Assembly: GCA_029238935.1 (NCBI GenBank)
Contig: JAQZBN010000005.1
Span: forward strand, 1-64,000
Direction of reading: 5' to 3'
Source of the DNA: Herbinix sp.
GTDB lineage: Bacteria > Bacillota > Clostridia > Lachnospirales > Lachnospiraceae
DNA length: 64,000 bases
This document shows positions 33,528-42,874 of the stretch, piece by piece. The notes beneath the pieces were generated by a model. The model saw only the letters and a program-made list of their open reading frames with translations. It searched no databases and was not told the origin of the DNA. A program made the position numbers and the translations under genes. Each line of letters starts with the position of its first letter. Within the stretch, counting starts at the first letter, position 1.

Positions 33528-34583
33528 TTAAACTTCTTTCGCCTCTGCTGTTACAAAATCTAAAACTTTTTGCCATAACAAGGTTTCTCTGATGGTTTCT
33601 TCATCATAGCTTTGTAACATCTCTTCTTCGGATGCAAAACCATAGTCTGTCATGATTTTTGTAACGCCTTCCTGATATTCTTCATCCGTTAACTCAATGC
33701 CTTCTGCTTCAATGATTGCTTCAAAAACTAATTGCTGAGAAACTGCTTCTTCTGCCATTGCATCTAATTCTTTATTAAAGTCCTCTAAGGTCATTCCATA
33801 GTAGCTCTGGATAAAAGCTTCTAATTCCATGCCATATTGAGTCGCATATTGTGTATAGTTATCGGTCATCTGAGTTTTAAACTCATCGATTAGTGTCTGT
33901 GGATATGAGGTAATCTCTGAATTCTCAATAATTGTATTGAAAACATCATTGATTTTATTATTCTTCATTGTTTCTACATTTTCCGCTGCTAAATCTTCAC
34001 GAACACCGGTTTTGTAAGCATCGATGGTATCATAATCTGTGTTAGCTGTAACAAAGTCTTCTGTTAATTCAGGAACTACCGATTTCTTAATCGCATTTAC
34101 AGTTACTTTAAATACAACGGCTTGACCTGCTAAATCAGTTGCTGTGTAATCCTCAGGAAAAGTTACGTTTAATTCTAATTTATCACCTTTGTTAGCACCA
34201 ATAATCTGCTCTTCAAAGCCTTCGATAAAGTTACCGGAACCAATTGTTAAATCATATCCGGTAGCTGTGCCACCTTCAAATGCAACACCATCTTTTAATC
34301 CTTCATAATCGATATTAACAATATCGCCCTCTTGTACCGGTCTGTCCGTCACTTCTTCTGATGTCGCTGCTGCTTCAAGATCTGTCTGGATCTTCGTTTC
34401 CACATCCTCATCGGTTACTTCCAGTTGTTCTACCGTTACTTCTACTCCTTTGTATTCTCCAAGCTTAATATGATCGCTTAATTTATAATCCTTGCTGCTA
34501 TTGCTGCTGTCATCCTTCTTGCATCCCCCTGCAAGCATTGCAATACTTAACCCCATAACCAAAAATACAGCTATTTTTTTCAT
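33528..34583 (-). CDS. Trigger factor-like FKBP lipoprotein
   Basis: A 351-residue protein from ATG 34583. The signal sequence ends in a lipobox (AMLAGGC, Cys near 22). An FKBP-type peptidyl-prolyl isomerase domain follows (residues about 85-170; VQEGDIVNIDYEGLKDGVAFEGGTA, FIEGFEEQIIGANKGDKLELNVTFPEDY). After it comes a trigger-factor-like C-terminal helical domain (residues 180-340). The ribosome-binding N-terminal domain of cytoplasmic trigger factor is missing. I infer an extracytoplasmic foldase anchored on the membrane outer face. It is the first gene of a transcript with ygiQ. A TGATATAAC extended -10 lies upstream near 34685-34695 on the minus strand. Confidence 0.88.
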   Translation of the reverse strand: MKKIAVFLVMGLSIAMLAGGCKKDDSSNSSKDYKLSDHIKLGEYKGVEVTVEQLEVTDEDVETKIQTDLEAAATSEEVTDRPVQEGDIVNIDYEGLKDGVAFEGGTATGYDLTIGSGNFIEGFEEQIIGANKGDKLELNVTFPEDYTATDLAGQAVVFKVTVNAIKKSVVPELTEDFVTANTDYDTIDAYKTGVREDLAAENVETMKNNKINDVFNTIIENSEITSYPQTLIDEFKTQMTDNYTQYATQYGMELEAFIQSYYGMTLEDFNKELDAMAEEAVSQQLVFEAIIEAEGIELTDEEYQEGVTKIMTDYGFASEEEMLQSYDEETIRETLLWQKVLDFVTAEAKEV

Positions 34584-34889
34584 GTTTTTAATCCTTTCCT
34601 CTTCCATGTTTATATTTTGTGAAGGCTTGTCTGATATATTTCCTTATCGTTTCTTGACCTCCATAAAAAAAAGTCTCTAGACCGTTATATCACATTTTAA
34701 AGAAAAAAGAAAGTAAATTTGATTAGTTCACAAATATTTCAATAAATAAAAGCATGTATTCCCAGCCTTGACGAACAATTCCTCTAAAGTACATTTTCCT
34801 GTCTTTTCTCTATTGCCTATGGAATACAACGCCTTAGTATACCCCTTCTAATTTCTCTCTTAATGTAACTGATTTATTTTAGATATAGA
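34584..34889. other. Intergenic region upstream of the FKBP lipoprotein
   Basis: About 300 bases of AT-rich sequence holding the leftward promoter of the lipoprotein gene. No gene or RNA element is recognisable here. Confidence 0.4.
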
Positions 34890-34946
34890 AAAAGGATATC
34901 CCACAGAAAGCATTATTATAAAACGCTATCTATAAAATATCCTTTT
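34890..34946 (-). terminator. Terminator-like stem after darA
   Basis: AAAAGGATAT (34890-34899) pairs with ATATCCTTTT (34937-34946) around a loop with a small inner stem; the minus strand continues TTTTTC. Confidence 0.65.
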
Positions 34947-34999
34947 GCCTTTAATTTATGCAACTATAAATTTATTTCTTCTGGTAAATCCATTTGCTT

Positions 35000-35320
35000 T
35001 TAGATCTTTTCAAACCGATCAACATCTGTGACAAATATTGTCGCACCGCCTACATTCACCATCACTTGCATGGTTGCATATTCTCCTGTCCCAACGGCAG
35101 AGTTTGAGAAGATCTGCTGCCTTGGTCCGCATTCTTTCTTTACTACATTAATTACTTCATCCACTTTATTTTCATCAGTACCAATCATAAGGGTTGTATT
35201 TCCTTCTCTTAAAAAGCCGCCGGTAGAAGCCAGTTTTGTTACATAAAACCCTTTCTTATTTAAACCTTCTGTTACTCTACTGCTATCAATATTACGGACT
35301 ATTACATAAATAAGTTTCAT
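35000..35320 (-). CDS. darA: Cyclic-di-AMP receptor (DarA/PstA)
   Basis: A 106-residue PII-like protein. MKLIYVIVRNIDSSRVTEGLNKKGFYVTKLASTGGFLREGNTTLMIGTDE and the final GGATIFVTDVDRFEKI are the family signature (DUF970, renamed after its cyclic-di-AMP binding). These trimers sense the nucleotide that signals cell-wall and potassium stress; their partner is not established. Upstream gap 35321-35628 holds its promoter and the ileS terminator. It appears to be monocistronic. Confidence 0.95.
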   Translation of the reverse strand: MKLIYVIVRNIDSSRVTEGLNKKGFYVTKLASTGGFLREGNTTLMIGTDENKVDEVINVVKKECGPRQQIFSNSAVGTGEYATMQVMVNVGGATIFVTDVDRFEKI

Positions 35321-35549
35321 ATGAACCCATCCTTTCTATGAATTGATAATGGAACAGCCTTGCACACTCTTTGGTATATCTTACATTTATTAATTACGTT
35401 ACATGAAAGAAACGACTTAAGTAAATCTCTCCTTTTGAGTTTCCCTTATAACAAACCAATTATATTGGACTCTTTATAATTCTATATTAGATCAAAATCG
35501 AGGAAAATGCAACCCTTCCTGCCAGGTTTTACGATTTTCTCTTCCGCAT

Positions 35550-35592
35550 AAAAAAGCAGGGAAGCCCCTTATTAAGGAAGCAACCCCGCTTT
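35550..35592 (-). terminator. Terminator-like hairpin of ileS
   Basis: On the minus strand AAAGCGGGG pairs with CCCTGCTTT (one mismatch) with additional inner pairing, followed by TTTTTATG. Confidence 0.65.
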
Positions 35593-35628
35593 GTCTTACC
35601 AATATCTATTTTATATTTCTCTCAAACA

Positions 35629-38600
35629 TCAGAGTTTCTCTACGCCCAAGGTTACATTTTCACCATTCAAATTCCATTCCTTGGTAAATCCTTGCACCTG
35701 GTCTACCAGTAATTCATCTGCCATTACCTCAGACATAATTTCCTCTTTGTTTCGTTCCATAATCGCTTTGATTTTGTCATTCCCTGTGGTCGTCACACGA
35801 ATATGATCCATCACTTCAAAGTCAGCATCCTTACGCATGGTCTGGATTTTACTGATGATTTCTCTTACAAAACCTTCTTCAATCAGTACCTCTGTTAAGT
35901 TTGTATCCAGTACAACCGTTACTCCATGATCGGAATCTGAGATATATCCTTCTGCCTGTGCAGCCTCGATGAGGAGATCTTCCTTTTCAAGAATAGCTTC
36001 AGCTCCCTCTAAGGTAATTTTCAGTTGTCCTGTTGCATTAAGCTCATCCATTGCCGCATTGCCATTCAGCTCTGTTAAAACGGTACGGATTGCTCCGATT
36101 TGTTTGCCAAACTTCGGTCCTAAGGTACGAAGCTGAGGCTTAAAGGTATAGGAGGTAAAGTTTCTCACATCCTGCGTAAATTCAACTTCCTTCACATTTA
36201 ACTCATCAGCAATAATATCGGTGTAGAATTTAGGAAGCTCTGCCTCTGCTTTTACATACATCTTGCCGATTGGCTGACGGTTCTTGATATTAGCAGCATT
36301 TCTGCAGGCGCGACCAAGAACAACCACTTCTAATACTTCTTCCATGTTCTTCTCAAGCTCAGCATCGATATAGTTTTCATTATACTTTGGATAATCACAC
36401 AGATGAATGCTTCTTGGGGCTGTTTTATCAATATTAACTACAAGATTCTGATAGATATCCTCCGTCATAAACGGTATAAATGGAGCTGCTAATTTTGCTA
36501 CATTCACCAAAGCTGTATAGAGAGTCATATAAGCGTTGATTTTATCCTGTGGCATTTCCTTCACCCAGAAACGTTCACGGCTTCTTCTTACATACCAGTT
36601 ACTTAATTCATCCACAAAATCTGCTAATAGTCTAGCACCTTCTGTAATTCTGTAGTTATCTAAGTTTCCATCCACGGATTTGATTAAGGTATTTAATTTA
36701 GATAACAACCATTTATCCATTACCGGAAGTTTATCGTACTCCAACGTATATTTTGTTGCATCAAATTGATCAATATTGGCATACAGAACGAAGAATGCAT
36801 AGGTATTCCATAACGTTCCCATGAACTTTCTTTGACCTTCTGTTACAGCGCCGTTATGAAAACGGTTTGGAAGCCATAACGCAGAGTTAATATAGAAATA
36901 CCAACGGATTGCGTCTGCCCCATGTTGTGATAAGGCATCAAATGGATCTACTGCATTTCCTTTGGATTTTGACATCTTTTGTCCGTTCTCATCCTGTACA
37001 TGGCCAAGTACGATAACATTTTTAAATGGTGCCTTATCAAAGATTAAAGTGGAGATCGCCAGCAAGGAATAGAACCAGCCTCTGGTCTGATCCACTGCCT
37101 CACTGATGAAATCTGCTGGGAAATTATCATCAAAAATCTCTTTATTTTCAAATGGATAGTGCCATTGTGCAAAAGGCATGGAACCGGAATCATACCAGCA
37201 GTCAATCACCGGTTTTACTCTCTGCATCTGTTTACCGCATTCCGGACATTTGATGGTTACTGCATCAATAAATGGTCGGTGAAGCTCAATATCCTCCGGA
37301 CAATTATCCGACATAGCCTTTAATTCTGCAATACTTCCGATCGCATGGCGATGACCGTCTTCACATTCCCAAATCGGAAGCGGTGTTCCCCAATATCGGT
37401 CACGGGAAAGACCCCAGTCCTGAACGTTCTTTAACCAATCACCAAAACGTCCCTGTCCGATACTCTCCGGCATCCAATTAATCGTATTATTATTCTTAAT
37501 CAGATCATCTCTGACTTCTGTCATCTTAATAAACCAGGTATCTCTTGCGTAATAAATCAATGGAGTATCGCATCTCCAGCAGAATGGATAGCTGTGTTCA
37601 AATTTTAAGACTTTAAACAGTAATCCTTTCTCTGCCAGCATCTTCATGATGCCTTCGTCTGCTTTCTTACAGAACATTCCCGCAAAATCGGTAGCTTCCG
37701 GTTTGAATTCACCTTTACCGTCAATTAACTGTACAAAAGGCAGATCATATGCCTTTCCTACTTTGGAGTCATCTTCACCAAAGGCAGGTGCAATATGAAC
37801 AACACCGGTACCATCGGTCAGTGTTACATAATTATCACATGTAACATAATATGCCTTTTTATCCGGCTTTACATAATCAAATAAAGGTTCATATTCCTTG
37901 TATTCCAGATCCTTACCAAGATAAGTCTCTTCTATTTCATAGGCTCCTTCTAACACTCCAAGAAGTGCTTCAGCCAGGATGTATCTTTCCTCGGCAACTG
38001 CTACCTGTACCTCATGTCCATGGTCATGACCATGATCGTGGCCGCAGGAACAGTCTTCTTTTACTACGTTGCCTTTGGCATCCACAGAAACTTTAACCTT
38101 TACATAGGTCTCAGCAGGATTCACACAGAGTGCTACGTTTGATGGCAGGGTCCAGGGGGTTGTAGTCCAAGCAAGAATGTATTCATTCTCGGTTCCCTTA
38201 ACCTTAAATTTTGCGATAACAGACTTTTCTTTAACATCCTTATATCCCTGTGCCACCTCATGACTGGATAATGGGGTTCCACATCTAGGACAGTAAGGAA
38301 CGATTTTAAACCCTTTGTATAATAAACCTTTATCCCAGATCTGCTTTAATGACCACCATACTGACTCTATATAATCATTATGATAGGTTACGTAAGGGTT
38401 ATCCATATCGGCCCAGAAGCCAACGGTTCCTGAGAAATCCTCCCACATCCCTTTGTATTTCCAAACACTTTCTTTACATTCCTTTAAGAACGGTTCCAGA
38501 CCATAGCTTTCAATCTGATCTTTTCCATCGATTCCCAGCTTTTTCTCTACTTCCAGCTCTACCGGAAGTCCATGGGTATCCCATCCGGCTTTACGAAGTA

Positions 38601-38835
38601 CCTTATATCCCTTCATGGTTCGATATCTCGGAATCATATCCTTGATAACTCTTGTTAATACGTGCCCGATATGGGGCTTTCCATTTGCCGTTGGCGGTCC
38701 GTCATAGAAGGTAAATGTCTCTCCTTCTTTTCTCTCATCAATACTGGTTTCGAAAATTTTATTCTCTTCCCAGAATTTTAACACCTTTTTTTCACGATCG
38801 ACAAAGTTTAAATCAGTAGATACCTTATCGTACAT
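35629..38835 (-). CDS. ileS: Isoleucyl-tRNA synthetase, long type, with His-rich insert
   Basis: A 1068-residue class I synthetase. HIGH appears as GKPHIGHVL (near residue 55) and KMSKS as GQKMSKSKGNAVD (near 620), with the editing domain between. Length and C-terminus suit the longer eukaryote-like IleRS type, which often tolerates mupirocin; that is family knowledge, not tested. In the editing region, residues about 258-275 read CSCGHDHGHDHGHE, a Cys/His cluster I do not expect in IleRS and that could bind a metal. Expression is controlled by a T-box leader (see 38945-39211). The ATG at 38835 follows GGAGG. Confidence 0.95.
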   Translation of the reverse strand: MYDKVSTDLNFVDREKKVLKFWEENKIFETSIDERKEGETFTFYDGPPTANGKPHIGHVLTRVIKDMIPRYRTMKGYKVLRKAGWDTHGLPVELEVEKKLGIDGKDQIESYGLEPFLKECKESVWKYKGMWEDFSGTVGFWADMDNPYVTYHNDYIESVWWSLKQIWDKGLLYKGFKIVPYCPRCGTPLSSHEVAQGYKDVKEKSVIAKFKVKGTENEYILAWTTTPWTLPSNVALCVNPAETYVKVKVSVDAKGNVVKEDCSCGHDHGHDHGHEVQVAVAEERYILAEALLGVLEGAYEIEETYLGKDLEYKEYEPLFDYVKPDKKAYYVTCDNYVTLTDGTGVVHIAPAFGEDDSKVGKAYDLPFVQLIDGKGEFKPEATDFAGMFCKKADEGIMKMLAEKGLLFKVLKFEHSYPFCWRCDTPLIYYARDTWFIKMTEVRDDLIKNNNTINWMPESIGQGRFGDWLKNVQDWGLSRDRYWGTPLPIWECEDGHRHAIGSIAELKAMSDNCPEDIELHRPFIDAVTIKCPECGKQMQRVKPVIDCWYDSGSMPFAQWHYPFENKEIFDDNFPADFISEAVDQTRGWFYSLLAISTLIFDKAPFKNVIVLGHVQDENGQKMSKSKGNAVDPFDALSQHGADAIRWYFYINSALWLPNRFHNGAVTEGQRKFMGTLWNTYAFFVLYANIDQFDATKYTLEYDKLPVMDKWLLSKLNTLIKSVDGNLDNYRITEGARLLADFVDELSNWYVRRSRERFWVKEMPQDKINAYMTLYTALVNVAKLAAPFIPFMTEDIYQNLVVNIDKTAPRSIHLCDYPKYNENYIDAELEKNMEEVLEVVVLGRACRNAANIKNRQPIGKMYVKAEAELPKFYTDIIADELNVKEVEFTQDVRNFTSYTFKPQLRTLGPKFGKQIGAIRTVLTELNGNAAMDELNATGQLKITLEGAEAILEKEDLLIEAAQAEGYISDSDHGVTVVLDTNLTEVLIEEGFVREIISKIQTMRKDADFEVMDHIRVTTTGNDKIKAIMERNKEEIMSEVMADELLVDQVQGFTKEWNLNGENVTLGVEKL

Positions 38836-38944
38836 TCCAATTCCTCCTTCTAAAATAACTAATCCTTAAAAAAACATTTGGATGAACACTTTCATAGCAA
38901 AGTTCTTAATTAACTAAATTATAACCAGGATCTCCCCGGATAAT

Positions 38945-39211
38945 AAAAAAGCTCTCATCCGAAAAAGGATGAGAGCATAAGCTTTCATAAACCACCTGTT
39001 TCACATACTCTGCTTTGCAGCATTCATACATTATCTAAATAACGGTAGATACCGGCTCAGCCTACTGGATGGTAACTTGTGATCTTTGGGCTTTGCAACT
39101 AGGGAGTGATTTTCAGACATCTGCTACTAATACCAGGCTTCCACTATCCCCGGTTCGCTGCGACTTTTGCTGGATGCTTACTCTCTCCGTCACTGTTTTT
39201 AACGATTATTT
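38945..39211 (-). promoter_or_regulatory. T-box leader of ileS
   Basis: On the minus strand the leader begins with GGAGAGAGTAAGC-type stem I sequence. A candidate isoleucine specifier ATC-A lies in AAAATCACTCCC near 39110. The T-box core ACAGGTGGTTTATGAAAGC (38981-38999) contains TGGT, complementary to the ACCA end of tRNA-Ile. A terminator (GCTCTCATCC/GGATGAGAGC at 38951-38976 with TTTTTTATT) follows. Uncharged tRNA-Ile would stabilise the antiterminator. The remaining bases to the kinase gene (39247-39424) hold only its promoter region. Confidence 0.85.
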
Positions 39212-39217
39212 TTGATT

Positions 39218-39246
39218 ATCATAGTATAGAAAATGCATAATGTCAA
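39218..39246 (-). promoter_or_regulatory. ileS promoter
   Basis: On the minus strand TTGACA (39246-39241), 17 bases, TATGAT (39223-39218), starting transcription just before the T-box leader. Confidence 0.78.
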
Positions 39247-39424
39247 TAGGTTTTCTCAACGGATTACCTTTTCTACTATTTTTGACATTTTTTATTCGTA
39301 TATTGAAAACTATGGCAGTTAATGATACTATTTTCATATAGAATATAATATATTTTTTATCGAACGAAAAGGACTGTTGCTTCATGTAGTATCAAAAAAT
39401 AAAACAAAGGGAAAGGATGTTATA

Positions 39425-42400
39425 ATGGAGAACAATGGTGACCAGGCTTTTAAAAAACAGCGAAGAAAGTCATTACGGCTATTAATCAGTATGTCCTTTC
39501 TTTCCCTAATGGTTATATACATTACAATTATATCAACGATTATTTTTATCCGATGGAAAATCTCGATTGATACAGCCATCGATCAGATCGAAGAAGAGGT
39601 TTATCAGGACATCTACAAGGAAGTAGATGCTTTAGCTTATGTGCCTTTGGAATTAAATCAAATGACCCATAGTCTATTTGAAAATGGGATTATTGATCTC
39701 CATGACCAGAAGATGAGAGACCGCTTTTTCATTGGAGTGATATCCTCCGCTGACGACGAAATATACAGCTTTAGTTATGGTACGGAGGAAGGCGAGTATT
39801 ACGGTGCACGTAAAAACGAGAAAGGTGCCGTTGAATTATATAAGAACGATTCCCAAACAAATGGGCATTCAATCTATTATACAGTAGATAAGGATTTTAA
39901 CTTTGAACAACTTACCAAGGATTATGGTTATTTTGACCCCAGAGCCAGAGATTGGTATAAAGCAGCAAAAGAGCTTGGTGAACCTATATTTTCTCCTCTG
40001 TATCAGCATTTTGTATCTGATGACTTCGTACTGTCAGCAGCTTATCCGATCTTTAATAAGGACGGTACCCTGAATGGGGTAATCGGAACCCATATTACTC
40101 TCTCTAATTTAAACGAGACACTTCAAGACATTGTTAAAAACAATCATGCCACTGCCTTTATCGTAGAAAAAAATACAGGAAATTTGGTAGCCAACTCAAA
40201 TAGTATATTAAACTTTATACATAACCCAGGAGAGTCCATTAAAAAAGCACATATCACTGAGATCAATATGCCTACCATTACATCCGCTTTCTATGATTAC
40301 ATCCAAAATAAACATACCAAATACACGACAAAAGATCGTCAGGACGTTTATCACATCAATGTTACCGAGTATAAAAATGTTGGCATTGACTGGCTTATTA
40401 TTACCTCCATTCCAGATAGCCAATATACTTATGAAATAAATCGTAATATCAAAACAACGATTAAAATCTCAATACTAGTGCTTCTGGTTGCAATTCTAAT
40501 TTATATAAAAAGTATGCAGGTTATCCTAAAACCAATTAATCACCTGGTAATTACTGCAGAGAATCTTTCAAAGGGTGAATTATCTCAAAGAGCAAAAATT
40601 TTTCGAAATGACGAGATAGGAAGCTTAGCTCATAGCTTTAATCATATGGCAGGTGAGTTAAATTTATTAATCCATAACTTAGAGGATAAGGTGAAGGAAA
40701 GAACAAAAGAGCTCGAGACTACCAACTTAGCCTTAGCCAAAAGCGAGGAGAATATCCGTCTTCTACTGGATTCTACGGCTGAAGGCATTCTAGGTGTTTC
40801 TCTTTCCGGAGAATTCACGTTCTGCAATGTAAGTTGTTTAAAACTTCTGGGATACCATAGCACCGATGAACTGGAGGGTAAAAATGTACATGATTTAATT
40901 CATTATCAGGACTTAGATAATCACCCCATAGCCTTTGATGATTGTCATACCTTCAATGCTTTGAAGTTGGGAAGCGGTTATCATTCCGTAGACGAAGTTT
41001 TTTGGAAAGCAGATGGAACCTATATACCCGTGGAATACTATTCCTTCCCTCAATATCGCGATGGTATTGTCATAGGTGCTGTCATTACCTTTATGGATAT
41101 TACAGAACGCAAACAAACGCAGGATGAATTGATTCGGGCGAAGGAGTTGGCAGAAGCTGCAAATATAGCAAAGAGCCAGTTCTTAGCCAGTATGAGTCAT
41201 GAAATTCGTACACCTATGAACGGAATCATCGGTTTCTTACAATTACTAAAAGATACAGAACTAACGGCCGAGCAAGCAGATTATATCCAAATAATGAAGA
41301 CATCCACCGATAACTTACTTTCCGTCATCAATGATATCTTGGATATCTCTAAGATAGAAGCCGGAAGAATGGAGCTGGAGCAAATTCCCTTTGATCTGCG
41401 GGCTGCTATTACATCCGCCATAAACTTATTCCAAGCAAAGGCAAGGACCAAGCATTTAGATCTTCTATCTTCTATCGACCCTGCATTACCTCCCTATGTA
41501 CTAGGTGATCCTGTAAGATTAAAGCAAGTATTATGTAACTTGATTAGTAATGCCGTTAAATTTACTGAAGTAGGTAACGTTACGATCGACGCCACATTAC
41601 AACGGGATGATAGACAATTTGCAAAAATCCGCATTGTTATTAAGGATACCGGTATTGGTATTTCCGATAAGGATTTGGATAAATTATTTAAGCCCTTTAG
41701 CCAGGCAGATTCTTCTTCTACCAGAAAATACGGAGGTACGGGGCTAGGTCTTGTTATCTGTAAACGAATTCTTGATATGATGGATGGAACTATTGATGTT
41801 ACCAGCCAGGTGGGAGTAGGCTCAACATTTACAATTAACATAACTTTTAATAAAGGAGATTTGTCTCAAATTCCGGACCTTCTGGAAGATAGCTGTTATG
41901 AATATACCCTAACTGACCCTATGTTACTTGAAGAAGAAAAACTAACGATTTCAGACTCACTCCCCATAACGACACCTTCAAAAAAAGGTCTGAATATTTT
42001 ACTTGTTGAGGATAACGAATTTAATCGAAGATTCTTTACTAAGTTCCTACAATTGAACGATCTTACCTATACGGTAGCTGCTAATGGATATGAAGCATTA
42101 AAGTGTTGCGATCAGGAATTCTACGATATCATATTCATGGATTGCCAGATGCCCGTGATGGATGGATTTGAGGCGACACGAAATATAAGACAGGTGGACG
42201 GACCCAACCAGCATACCAAAATCATTGCTATGACAGCCTACACGATGAAGGGTGATAAAGAAAAATGTCTTGAAGCCGGTATGGATGACTATCTTAGTAA
42301 GCCGGTTGATTTAAATCAAGTAATAACAATTATTAAGAGTATAAAAGCAGCGAAACGCCTTAGCAATTCCGAAGGGAATACTTACTCCACTATTTTGTCG

Positions 42401-42715
42401 GATTTTTTTGAAGAATCCGGTTTCCATTTAGAACTTTGTGAAGAATTGTTAAATGACTTTTGCAAACAGGTTGATGGTATGTTATTGACGCTATCCGATG
42501 CAATGGAAAAGAGGGATTTGGAACAAGTCCGTCGAACGCTACATCAAATCAAGGGTTCTGCCGGGAATGTCAGAGCTAAAAAAATCGCTCAATATGCAAG
42601 GCTTGCGGAAGAAGCAGCAGAAAGTAAAGATTATGATTTAGTATTAACCATATCCGATAAGATTGCCGAATTTATATCCGTCTTACTGCAAGACGTAAAA
42701 GATATGGAGGCATAA
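39425..42715 (+). CDS. Hybrid sensor histidine kinase (Cache-HAMP-PAS-HK-REC-HPt)
   Basis: A 1096-residue protein from ATG 39425 with AAAGGA upstream. Domains are: a transmembrane helix (17-42), an extracellular Cache-type sensor (to about 350; FSYGTEEGEYYGAR, DPRARDWYK), a second transmembrane helix, HAMP, PAS (about 445-560), HisKA with ASMSHEIRTPMNG (near 590), HATPase with N, G1 and G2 boxes (DTGIGI, YGGTGLGL), a receiver with phospho-Asp in IIFMDCQMPVMDG (near 903), and HPt with HQIKGSAGN (near 1039). It is a full phosphorelay in one chain; no separate DNA-binding regulator adjoins. A paralogue follows directly. The signal is unknown. Confidence 0.93.
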   Translation: MENNGDQAFKKQRRKSLRLLISMSFLSLMVIYITIISTIIFIRWKISIDTAIDQIEEEVYQDIYKEVDALAYVPLELNQMTHSLFENGIIDLHDQKMRDRFFIGVISSADDEIYSFSYGTEEGEYYGARKNEKGAVELYKNDSQTNGHSIYYTVDKDFNFEQLTKDYGYFDPRARDWYKAAKELGEPIFSPLYQHFVSDDFVLSAAYPIFNKDGTLNGVIGTHITLSNLNETLQDIVKNNHATAFIVEKNTGNLVANSNSILNFIHNPGESIKKAHITEINMPTITSAFYDYIQNKHTKYTTKDRQDVYHINVTEYKNVGIDWLIITSIPDSQYTYEINRNIKTTIKISILVLLVAILIYIKSMQVILKPINHLVITAENLSKGELSQRAKIFRNDEIGSLAHSFNHMAGELNLLIHNLEDKVKERTKELETTNLALAKSEENIRLLLDSTAEGILGVSLSGEFTFCNVSCLKLLGYHSTDELEGKNVHDLIHYQDLDNHPIAFDDCHTFNALKLGSGYHSVDEVFWKADGTYIPVEYYSFPQYRDGIVIGAVITFMDITERKQTQDELIRAKELAEAANIAKSQFLASMSHEIRTPMNGIIGFLQLLKDTELTAEQADYIQIMKTSTDNLLSVINDILDISKIEAGRMELEQIPFDLRAAITSAINLFQAKARTKHLDLLSSIDPALPPYVLGDPVRLKQVLCNLISNAVKFTEVGNVTIDATLQRDDRQFAKIRIVIKDTGIGISDKDLDKLFKPFSQADSSSTRKYGGTGLGLVICKRILDMMDGTIDVTSQVGVGSTFTINITFNKGDLSQIPDLLEDSCYEYTLTDPMLLEEEKLTISDSLPITTPSKKGLNILLVEDNEFNRRFFTKFLQLNDLTYTVAANGYEALKCCDQEFYDIIFMDCQMPVMDGFEATRNIRQVDGPNQHTKIIAMTAYTMKGDKEKCLEAGMDDYLSKPVDLNQVITIIKSIKAAKRLSNSEGNTYSTILSDFFEESGFHLELCEELLNDFCKQVDGMLLTLSDAMEKRDLEQVRRTLHQIKGSAGNVRAKKIAQYARLAEEAAESKDYDLVLTISDKIAEFISVLLQDVKDMEA

Positions 42716-42813
42716 GTAATATGGTCTTACCGGTATAAAGATTTGAAAATACATTATCATACAATGCTAAAAAAGTCAGACTACCAAAGTAACATTACTC
42801 AGATTTCAATATG

Positions 42814-42852
42814 TGTGATAATATATAGCGGTGATTCCTATATATTATCACA
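42814..42852 (+). repeat. Perfect 15-bp hairpin between the two kinase genes
   Basis: TGTGATAATATATAG (42814-42828) and CTATATATTATCACA (42838-42852) with a 9-base loop. No T-tract follows, so it is not a typical terminator. It lies 23 bases before the second kinase start and could be an operator, an RNA processing site or a translation-control hairpin. Confidence 0.7.
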
Positions 42853-42874
42853 CAACTATATCGGGGCGGTACCA

